From Gemmatimonadaceae bacterium (GTDB lineage Bacteria; Gemmatimonadota; Gemmatimonadetes; Gemmatimonadales; Gemmatimonadaceae): 6,290 nt of DNA. Shown here one piece after another: positions 1-4,635 of the stretch; within the stretch, counting starts at the first letter, position 1; the number at the start of each line of letters is the position of its first letter. Location: positions 1 to 6,290 of the forward strand of contig JANWKK010000238.1 in the NCBI GenBank assembly GCA_025451425.1, given 5' to 3'. The notes beneath the pieces are model-generated. The model saw only the letters and a program-made list of their open reading frames with translations, searched no databases and was not told the origin of the DNA. The position numbers and the translations under genes were made by a program.

Positions 1-20
1 CCCACGCGACATCGCGTGGG
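1..20 (-). terminator. Perfect hairpin downstream of the heptad-repeat gene (possible terminator)
   Basis: Positions 1-8 (CCCACGCG) and 13-20 (CGCGTGGG) are exact reverse complements around a 4-base loop. The hairpin lies 31 bases past the stop codon of the minus-strand gene ending at 52, where a transcription terminator would be expected. Any T-tract that would confirm an intrinsic terminator on the minus strand would lie beyond the window edge. On the plus strand no T-run follows. The stem is seen directly; the terminator role is inference. Confidence 0.35.
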
Positions 21-51
21 CTCTCGTCGTTCGGCCGTCAGCAATGGTGAA

Positions 52-540
52 TTACGGCTTCTCTTTCTTGTCCTTGCGGATGTCGCGACGATCCTGACGG
101 ACGTCACGGCGATCCTGGCGTACATCGCGTCGATCCTCATGCACGTCCTTGCTGTCGTTATGCACATCTGCTTCGTCGTGCTTCACATCCTTCCGATCGT
201 TTCGCAAGTCGCGCCGTTCCTTCTTCACTTGGGCCGTGTCGCCTGCTCGCTTCGCTTCCCGCAGCTCGCGCCGGTCCTGCCGGATATCGCGGCGATCCTT
301 CGACAGATCGCGGTCATCGTGGCGGACGTCGCCCTTGTCTTGAGCGACGTCGCGTCGATCCTGACGGATGTCGCGGCGATCGCGGCGCACGTCACGCCTG
401 TCGTGGCGTAAGTCGCGCCTGTGTGCCGAGTCGGCCGACGTCATCGGCGTTCCGGCTTGCGTGGTGGTTTGAGCGCTGACACTCGCGCTGCCGAGCATAA
501 CGAGCGCCAAGGTCACCAAAGCCGACGAGACATTTCGCAT
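52..540 (-). CDS. Exported Arg/Asp heptad-repeat protein, function unknown
   Basis: The protein has 162 residues. I do not recognise a named family. Residues 1-23 form a clear Sec signal peptide: R2, a hydrophobic core at about 7-16, and a cleavage site SVSA|Q after Ala23. A short Thr/Ala/Ser linker follows. Residues 41-157 are built from 15 units of a seven-residue motif, (R/K)-R-D-[V/I/L]-R-x-D: eight units at 41-96 and seven at 109-157, separated by a 12-residue spacer with a Gly-Asp turn at 100-101. The protein ends in KKEKP. About two thirds of residues 41-162 are charged (46 K/R, 36 D/E), with one hydrophobic residue per heptad and six histidines from residue 40 on. There are no cysteines. 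This pattern suggests long charged helices, perhaps a helical hairpin, in the periplasm or outside the cell. Binding of metal, nucleic acid or surface polymer is possible but unproven. The start at 540 is chosen because the signal peptide begins there and a strong Shine-Dalgarno precedes it. The frame stays open upstream to an ATG at 690, but that extension would bury the signal peptide. Confidence 0.85.
   Translation of the reverse strand: MRNVSSALVTLALVMLGSASVSAQTTTQAGTPMTSADSAHRRDLRHDRRDVRRDRRDIRQDRRDVAQDKGDVRHDDRDLSKDRRDIRQDRRELREAKRAGDTAQVKKERRDLRNDRKDVKHDEADVHNDSKDVHEDRRDVRQDRRDVRQDRRDIRKDKKEKP
70..216 (-). repeat. Tandem 21-bp coding repeat, block 2 (7 heptad units)
   Basis: Seven consecutive 21-bp units encode residues 109-157. 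The last three units (RRDVRQD, RRDVRQD, RRDIRKD) are nearly identical. The middle units are more acidic and histidine-bearing (EADVHND, SKDVHED). The 12-residue spacer between the blocks is not a multiple of seven, so the heptad phase of this block is shifted relative to block 1. Confidence 0.85.
253..420 (-). repeat. Tandem 21-bp coding repeat, block 1 (8 heptad units)
   Basis: Eight consecutive 21-bp units encode residues 41-96 of the heptad-repeat protein. Protein units vary at the fifth and sixth positions (RH, RR, RQ, AQ, SK and similar), while the Asp at positions 3 and 7 and the aliphatic residue at 4 are nearly fixed. The last unit (RRELREA) is degenerate and leads into the spacer. 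The DNA units are related but not identical, so this is an older array under protein-level constraint rather than a freshly expanded satellite. Confidence 0.85.
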
Positions 541-544
541 AAGG

Positions 545-555
545 CCTCTCCTCCT
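545..555 (-). promoter_or_regulatory. Strong Shine-Dalgarno deciding the start of the heptad-repeat gene
   Basis: Read on the minus strand the sequence is AGGAGGAGAGG. The AGGAGG core (555-550) ends nine bases before the ATG at 540. It supports the start at 540 rather than the open upstream extension to 690. Confidence 0.75.
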
Positions 556-572
556 GCACTGACGACTGTCGT

Positions 573-624
573 CCGTCCTCGCCGCAATGACATCGCGCGC
601 CGGGGAGGACGGTCGGCGGCGCGC
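573..624 (-). promoter_or_regulatory. Two overlapping, mutually exclusive leader hairpins
   Basis: On the minus strand, just upstream of the heptad-repeat gene, two stems compete. One pairs 617-624 with 595-602 (8 bp, 14-base loop). The other pairs 605-612 with 573-580 (8 bp, extendable by 3 bp after one mismatch). They share sequence between 601 and 612, so only one can form at a time. The minus-strand stretch at 603-610 also contains TCCTCC, complementary to GGAGGA in the Shine-Dalgarno at 549-554. A leader that exposes or hides the ribosome binding site is conceivable. The region is very GC rich, so chance pairing is a real alternative, and the transcript start is unknown. Confidence 0.25.
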
Positions 625-687
625 ACATAGAGGACGCCTCACGCGATGCGATGTTAAAGCACATTTGTCCGCATCACGAGCGACCCG

Positions 688-721
688 CACTTCATGTGAC
701 GAATATCACGCGCATGAAGTG
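688..721. promoter_or_regulatory. CRP/FNR-family-like operator within a longer inverted repeat
   Basis: Positions 695-710 read TGTGA-N6-TCACG, matching nine of the ten core bases of the CRP consensus TGTGA-N6-TCACA. Around it, CACTTCATG (688-696) and CATGAAGTG (713-721) are perfect 9-bp inverted arms. The two dyads are not concentric: the inner centre is 702.5 and the outer 704.5. A further AGTGAC half-site follows at 718-723. The site lies about 155 bp before the heptad-repeat start and about 204 bp before the YceI-like start, so it could serve either gene. The match is seen directly; binding by a CRP/FNR-type regulator is inferred. Confidence 0.5.
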
Positions 722-803
722 ACAGCGCGGATACGCCGCCGTTGGCAAATCGTCCAATTGTAGAGGTCACGGTGAACGACGATAGGCCGCGGCACTCGCA
801 TTG

Positions 804-821
804 CTTTATACGGCTGTAAAG
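804..821. promoter_or_regulatory. Operator-like dyad CTTTATA-N4-TGTAAAG
   Basis: CTTTATA (804-810) and TGTAAAG (815-821) are inverted arms with one T/G mismatch around a CGGC centre. The site is AT-rich against a GC-rich background and sits about 93 bp upstream of the YceI-like start. TATACG at 807-812 could also serve as a weak -10 box. It may be a repressor operator or part of a promoter; no regulator can be named. Confidence 0.3.
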
Positions 822-913
822 AGTCACGCCGCGATCCGAAACTCAGACGAGCAGGGCAAAGGCGCCCGCAGGACACAGATGTCGTTGTTGACGCCAGAGC
901 CCAAGAAGGCAGC

Positions 914-1576
914 ATGAAGCATATCGTCATCAAAAGCCTCATATTCGTAGCGATCACCGGCTCCGTTCTTCCCGCACAATCGTTCAGGCGATCCAGCCTC
1001 GGAGTGATGCCGCTACGACTCAGCGTACGCCCCGACAGCCGTCTATGGCTCGAGGGCAGCTCGAACGTGCGCGACTGGCGCTGTGAAGCCACGTCGCTCG
1101 ACGCATCGATTGATCTCGACGATAACACGTACGACGGCGTGGGCTCCGTCGAGCGAGTGCGCGCCGTGCAGGTTCGGGTGCCGGCGTTCGCGCTGACGTG
1201 CGGGCGCAGCCAGATGGACAACATCATGTACAAGGCGCTTCGCGCCAACGATGAGCCGGAATGCCGTGAAATCGTCGGAAATTTCGATCTCGTCACGAGA
1301 GAGCCGGGTGATCCCAATGGCTCGCTTGTTATGCAAGGAACCCTGCGCGTCGCAGGGCGCGAGCGCGTCGTGCGCGTTCCCGTCGATGTGCAGCAGCAGC
1401 GTGATGGATCGTTGCGAGCCCAAGGGGCGCTACCGATCCTCATGACCGATTACGGCATCACGCCGCCGAAGGCTCTATTCGGCGTGCTGCGCACGGATAA
1501 TCGTCTCGTCGTGAAGTTCGATCTCGTCGTGGACCGCGCATCGTCGATTGCCAGCGCCGCCGGCGGCGAGCGCTAA
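914..1576 (+). CDS. YceI-like exported protein
   Basis: The protein has 220 residues. Residues 1-21 look like a Sec signal peptide: K2 and K7, a hydrophobic stretch at 9-19, and a likely cut after LPA at Ala21. The remainder fits the YceI family of periplasmic beta-barrel lipocalin-like proteins, which bind polyisoprenoid-type lipids. Supporting stretches are RLWLEGSSNVRDWRC (43-57), matching the family's opening G-x-S-x-V-x-(D/N)-(W/F) strand; the segment MDNIMYKALRA (101-111), followed by a beta strand at 120-127; LRVAGRERVVRVPVDV (144-159), the usual small-molecule barrel strands; and TDYGITPPKALFGVLRT (178-194) near the end, which is very family-like. Cys57, Cys96 and Cys117 in the mature part could form a disulfide. 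A weak GAAGG at 905-909 precedes the ATG by four bases. The gene is divergent from the heptad-repeat gene and its stop codon overlaps that of the convergent oxidoreductase. The natural ligand is unknown. Confidence 0.8.
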   Translation: MKHIVIKSLIFVAITGSVLPAQSFRRSSLGVMPLRLSVRPDSRLWLEGSSNVRDWRCEATSLDASIDLDDNTYDGVGSVERVRAVQVRVPAFALTCGRSQMDNIMYKALRANDEPECREIVGNFDLVTREPGDPNGSLVMQGTLRVAGRERVVRVPVDVQQQRDGSLRAQGALPILMTDYGITPPKALFGVLRTDNRLVVKFDLVVDRASSIASAAGGER

Positions 1577-3867
1577 TTCTCCGCCGGAGCCCCTTCGACG
1601 AGGGGCCCCGGCGCGAAATCAGCTTCTCCCCCGTCCACCCCTCGCTGGCCGTCACTCTCCGCATTCAGCCGCATCAACTGTCGATCAGCGCTCCGCAGTG
1701 CCGCGACGAGCCCCTGGTTCAGTGCGGCGAGCACTTTGAGCGCGAGCGCACCGCGGCTGTTCAGTAAACGCTCACAAGACATCGCGTCGATCTCGGCGAG
1801 AATCGCGTCGCGCCGGATCGAACAGCTGGCCGTGCGCGGCTCGCCGTCGATGAGGCTCGACTGCCCGAAGATGCTACCGGGGCCGAGCTGCGCGAGAAGT
1901 TGGGGCTGGCCACGCACCTTTACGCTGATGTCGACGACGCCACGGATCACGATGAAGCACGTGGATCCCTCCTCACCCTCTCTATAGAGCAGCCTGCCGC
2001 GCTCGAGGTCCCACCGCTGCATCGAGCGCAGCAGCTCGCTCACTTCATCGGAAGTGAAACTTCTGAACGCAGGGAAGGCGAGTAGAAGCTCTGGCGCGAT
2101 CGATTCTGCCGAAGTGCCCTCCGTGCCGATCACCCGGACCATGCGCGAGACACGCGGCGGCGCCTGTCGAGGCACCGCTGACGCGCTCTCGTCGCCCCGC
2201 AGCGTTAGTGCCTCGGAGATCTGATGGTTCACCGCCTTCAGTTGCCGGCAGAGAGAGGCGGCGATCCGCCAGAGCCCGTCGCGCTCGGACATGAAGATCG
2301 GCTCGTTCGTCGTTAGGCGTCGTGGCGAGAACACGTCTTCGGGAACCCAATCAGGCACGCGTCCCGTGATTGCCATCTCGGCGGCGGCGAGCCCTGCCGC
2401 CGTCGTGTAGCTTCCGCCATACCCATTGTATCCCGCGGCGACGATGATTCCTGGACGCAGGAAGCCAATCGCCGGAAGCTGATCGGGAGTGAACGCCATC
2501 GGCCCGACCCATTCCGCAGAGGGCGGGTGCCCGCGAAGCTCCGGATAGAATCGATCTCGAATACCGAGCAGCTCGTTATGCACCCGCGCCGAGCGTCGGC
2601 GCGAGGACGGGCTCGTCATCGGTCGGTCGGCGCCGCCTCCCATCAGTAGTGGAGCGTAGCCATTGCGAGCCCCGGTACGCGGCGGGGTGCAGAATGCCGG
2701 CCCCTGCTCGCACGTCACGACGCGCCCGCGTGCACGGTCCGGAGCCAACTCCGTCGCCTGCACCTGACTCTGGTAGGGGCGAATCAACTTCAATTCGGGA
2801 AAGAGCTGGCTCGTGAAAGCGTTCGTCGCGACGATCACAGCGCGCGCGATGATGGTACCGCGCTCGGTCACCACCACCTGCCGGTCGTCTGCTTCCGTAG
2901 TCACACGGCGCACTCGGCATCGCGTGTACAGCTCGACGCCTGGCTGCAGTGCCGTACGCAACAGTCCGCAGACGAACTTGAATGGGTGATATGTACCGTC
3001 GCCGGGAATGAATCGGCCGAGATACTCGTTCTCGAATCCAAGCTCTTTACGAATCTTGAGCCGCGACCAGAGCTCGATTCGCTGGCCATGCTGGGCTGCG
3101 AGCATAACCTCTTCACAGATGCCCTGTTCTTCCTCTTCGCTGCTTGCGAGAAGCAACCACCCGCGCGGCGCGAAGTCGCATTCAATGCGCTCGCGGAGAA
3201 TGAGCTGCTTGAGGAGCTCTCGGTTTCGGAGTGACAAGCCGAGCACCAGCGACGCCTGACGCTCGCTCTCGGCCTGAACGACTTCGATCGGCAGGCCCGC
3301 ATAACGACGCCGCAGGAAGGCGAGTCGTTCGCGCGCAAGCCCTTCGTACACGCCGATCGAGTTCTCCGGAATGAGCTCGAAGTTTCCGCCATTGCGGCCG
3401 CTTGCTTCACCGGCAGGATCACCCTGATCCACGACGACGACGTTGGCGCGCTCTCTTAACGACTCGGCGAGGTGATAGGTGGCGGATGCGCCCGTCAGGC
3501 CCGCGCCAATGACGAGAACGTCGCACGCCGATGGCAGCTCCGGACGCGACTGGTAGTTGGCGAGCGGATGAGACCCGCGGAACCAGAACGGCTCATCGTT
3601 CGCCGGAAGCGAAATCGCTTGCACGGTGGGTTGTCCCGTCCAGGCGAGCAGATCCTGGAACGCGGAGCGTGCCGAAGGCGTGAAGTCGCACTCGCGATCG
3701 ATGCGCCGGAGCTCGCGCGCGGCGGACTCGCTTATCCGTCTTGCAGTGCCGCGGGCAGAGCCCAACAACCGCTCGGCAATTGCCTCGACAGCTTGTAGGG
3801 AGAGTCGCTCCCGTCGTAACGCTCGGCTTACGCGCAGCTGCTCCGTTGACACGCCGCTCCCGGTCAC
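1573..3867 (-). CDS. DAO-type FAD-dependent oxidoreductase fused to a cyclic-nucleotide-binding-like domain
   Basis: The protein has 764 residues in three parts. (1) Residues 1-110 are an N-terminal extension, mostly basic helix, that I cannot assign. (2) Residues 114 to about 505 form a DAO-family (D-amino acid oxidase / glycine oxidase / PuuB-like) flavoprotein. It shows the dinucleotide-binding GAGLTG (121-126) with Asp147 ending the second strand, the family signature GEASGRNGG (153-161), VIVATNA (344-350), and the C-terminal FAD contact AAGYNGYGG (477-485). Such enzymes oxidise amines or amino acids; the substrate here is unknown. (3) Residues about 595-705 form a cNMP-binding fold: EGEEGSTCFIVIRG (630-643) and the phosphate-binding cassette FGQSSLIDGEPRTAS (667-681). 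The cassette has the Arg and Thr that contact phosphate, but Gln669 replaces the usual Glu that contacts ribose. No HTH domain follows, so this is not a CRP regulator. The last 25 or so residues look disordered. The protein should be cytoplasmic. The start is GTG at 3867 without a clear Shine-Dalgarno. GTG at 3852, preceded by GGGAG, is a good alternative. A bare DAO enzyme is about 370-450 residues, so the fusion accounts for the length. Confidence 0.85.
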   Translation of the reverse strand: MTGSGVSTEQLRVSRALRRERLSLQAVEAIAERLLGSARGTARRISESAARELRRIDRECDFTPSARSAFQDLLAWTGQPTVQAISLPANDEPFWFRGSHPLANYQSRPELPSACDVLVIGAGLTGASATYHLAESLRERANVVVVDQGDPAGEASGRNGGNFELIPENSIGVYEGLARERLAFLRRRYAGLPIEVVQAESERQASLVLGLSLRNRELLKQLILRERIECDFAPRGWLLLASSEEEEQGICEEVMLAAQHGQRIELWSRLKIRKELGFENEYLGRFIPGDGTYHPFKFVCGLLRTALQPGVELYTRCRVRRVTTEADDRQVVVTERGTIIARAVIVATNAFTSQLFPELKLIRPYQSQVQATELAPDRARGRVVTCEQGPAFCTPPRTGARNGYAPLLMGGGADRPMTSPSSRRRSARVHNELLGIRDRFYPELRGHPPSAEWVGPMAFTPDQLPAIGFLRPGIIVAAGYNGYGGSYTTAAGLAAAEMAITGRVPDWVPEDVFSPRRLTTNEPIFMSERDGLWRIAASLCRQLKAVNHQISEALTLRGDESASAVPRQAPPRVSRMVRVIGTEGTSAESIAPELLLAFPAFRSFTSDEVSELLRSMQRWDLERGRLLYREGEEGSTCFIVIRGVVDISVKVRGQPQLLAQLGPGSIFGQSSLIDGEPRTASCSIRRDAILAEIDAMSCERLLNSRGALALKVLAALNQGLVAALRSADRQLMRLNAESDGQRGVDGGEADFAPGPLVEGAPAEN
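1582..1613 (+). terminator. Strong GC hairpin just after the YceI-like stop
   Basis: Positions 1582-1594 pair with 1601-1613: six base pairs, one A/C mismatch, then six more, around the loop TCGACG. The hairpin starts six bases past the plus-strand stop. No T-tract follows, so it is not a textbook intrinsic terminator, but it may pause transcription or protect the 3' end. It lies inside the last codons of the convergent minus-strand gene, so it is subject to both uses. Confidence 0.4.
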
Positions 3868-3890
3868 GTGGCAGTCGATGATAGGCGCTG

Positions 3891-3976
3891 AAGGGGCTAG
3901 GGTGCTAGGGGCTAGTGGTGCCTGACTGTGTGGTTCTTCTAGTCCGTAGCTCCTAGCCCCTAGCCCCTAGCCCCTT
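3891..3976. repeat. TAGCCCC heptamer array forming a long multi-register inverted repeat
   Basis: The right arm is five head-to-tail 7-bp units at 3940-3974 (TAGTCCG, TAGCTCC, then TAGCCCC three times). The left arm at 3891-3915 carries the complement in near-exact form (GGGGCTA, GGGTGCTA, GGGGCTA). Positions 3891-3915 pair with 3953-3976 over 24 bp with a single-base bulge, leaving a 37-base loop. The left arm can instead pair less perfectly with 3939-3962, with a 23-base loop. TTTT follows at 3975-3978 on the plus strand, like an intrinsic terminator for that strand, although no plus-strand gene ends here. On the minus strand it separates the YfiT-like stop from the oxidoreductase start and has no T-tail. 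The G-rich strand resembles a telomere-like G-quadruplex sequence. CTAG occurs seven times in about 75 bp. Roles as attenuator, mRNA stabiliser or dispersed REP-like element are possible. Confidence 0.75.
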
Positions 3977-3983
3977 TTCTTGT

Positions 3984-4523
3984 TCACCAACCCATCCTCT
4001 GCCGCAGACTCGTGACGTGGGCGGTGTGGTGGGGGCCATGCCAAGCGTAAAGCGCCAGCATCGAATCGAGTGAGAGGGGTGCGTCCCACTCGGGGTGATT
4101 CAGCTTGCGACCGAAGTCGCTCGGCGACATGGCGTTCAGCAGGCCGACCCATCGCTCGTGAAGCGCAGTTAGCAACGTGAGCGAAGTCTCGATGGGAGTG
4201 TCTCGCGCATCCGAAAGCTTTGCCCACTCGCTCTCGTCGTACGGTTTGACCGTCGGCGTATCCTCGGTGAGCGCCAGCTTGAACCGAATGAACGCGTTCA
4301 TGTGGCTATCGGGGATGTGGTGCACGACCTGGCGAACGGTCCAGCCGCCGGGCCGGTAGGGAGTGTCAAGCTGTGAATCCGACATTCCCTTGATGGCGCT
4401 GCGAAATCCGCTTGGCGCTCGCGCGATGCTGTCGATCATTTGGCGCCGCTCGGCACTCTCGAGTGGGCGGGTTGGCCGCTGGAATCGGCCGGTGGGATAG
4501 CGCAGTGATTCGTCGGGGTTCAT
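3984..4523 (-). CDS. DinB-superfamily protein of the YfiT/BstA type (putative metal-dependent transferase or hydrolase)
   Basis: The protein has 179 residues from ATG at 4523. It matches the YfiT/BstA branch of the DinB four-helix-bundle superfamily. The N-terminal LRYPTGRFQRP starts at residue 7, as in that family. The middle carries PYRPGGWTVRQVVHH with DSHMNAFIRFKLAL just after it. The C-terminus is AWHGPHHTAHVTSLRQRMGW. B. subtilis YfiT binds a metal through three histidines. The equivalents here should be one of His68/His69 with a pair from His162, His165, His166 and His169, so the active site looks intact. BstA transfers bacillithiol to electrophiles; whether this organism makes bacillithiol is not shown, so a generic thiol-transferase or metal-hydrolase label is safer. 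The frame extends to a TTG at 4568, but the ATG start gives the family's usual length. No good Shine-Dalgarno is visible. The gene is divergent from the Rieske-FAD gene and is followed on its strand by the TAGCCCC hairpin and the oxidoreductase. Confidence 0.82.
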   Translation of the reverse strand: MNPDESLRYPTGRFQRPTRPLESAERRQMIDSIARAPSGFRSAIKGMSDSQLDTPYRPGGWTVRQVVHHIPDSHMNAFIRFKLALTEDTPTVKPYDESEWAKLSDARDTPIETSLTLLTALHERWVGLLNAMSPSDFGRKLNHPEWDAPLSLDSMLALYAWHGPHHTAHVTSLRQRMGW

Positions 4524-4565
4524 AACAAGGGTCTGGGGTGCGGGTTGCCCTGCGTCCGACTCGTT

Positions 4566-4588
4566 CAATCGACAAGGTACGATTGTCG
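4566..4588. promoter_or_regulatory. Overlapping dyads in the divergent YfiT-like / Rieske-FAD control region
   Basis: CAATCG (4566-4571) is inverted as CGATTG (4580-4585), and CGACAA (4570-4575) is inverted as TTGTCG (4583-4588). The two dyads overlap and sit midway between the divergent starts at 4523 and 4636. The 112 bp gap must contain both promoters, so an operator here could control both genes. Arms of 6 bp can arise by chance. No convincing sigma-70 boxes were found. Confidence 0.3.
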
Positions 4589-4621
4589 CGGCGAATCACG
4601 CCAATTGGGCGACGATTCTTC

Positions 4622-4629
4622 GGAGGAGG
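4622..4629 (+). promoter_or_regulatory. Shine-Dalgarno of the Rieske-FAD gene
   Basis: GGAGGAGG ends six bases before the ATG at 4636, an almost ideal ribosome binding site. It fixes this start and suggests strong translation. Confidence 0.8.
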
Positions 4630-4635
4630 GGGTTC

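Larger units (their letters stand above)
541..913. other. Divergent intergenic region between the heptad-repeat and YceI-like genes
   Basis: These 373 bp separate the start codons of two divergent genes for exported proteins. I found no coding region worth calling. It holds the leader hairpins (573-624), a CRP-like dyad (695-710) inside a longer inverted repeat (688-721), a compact TCAC-G-GTGA palindrome (767-775), and a second operator-like dyad (804-821). No sigma-70 promoter with two good boxes at proper spacing was found on either strand. TTGGCA at 742-747 resembles a -35 box but has no -10 partner at normal spacing. The promoters may be of another sigma class. Confidence 0.6.

Noticed and set aside
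16..411. Plus-strand frame encoding a hydrophobic repeat protein (pattern like ADVATILTDVTAIL), resembling a membrane or beta-solenoid repeat
   Set aside because: It is the exact antisense of the minus-strand Arg/Asp repeat and its periodicity is inherited from it. The minus frame has the signal peptide and Shine-Dalgarno; this one has neither.
541..690. N-terminal extension of the heptad-repeat gene up to an ATG at 690
   Set aside because: It would place 50 Arg-rich residues before a clear signal peptide and ignore the strong Shine-Dalgarno at 545-555.
742..747. TTGGCA as a sigma-70 -35 box for the YceI-like gene
   Set aside because: At 16-18 bp spacing there is no acceptable -10 box; the sequence there is GGTCAC.
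706..1443. 245-codon minus-strand frame opposite the YceI-like gene
   Set aside because: Its translation is low-complexity and Arg/Ser rich with no recognisable motif, and it lies antisense to a convincing YceI-like gene; typical shadow frame in GC-rich DNA.
1573..2085. C-terminal cNMP domain as a separate CRP-type regulator gene
   Set aside because: It is in one continuous frame with the oxidoreductase, has no ribosome binding site or HTH domain of its own, and no credible internal start at the domain boundary.
3891..3976. CRISPR-like array
   Set aside because: The units are only 7 bp, directly abutting and without spacers; it is a simple tandem and inverted repeat.
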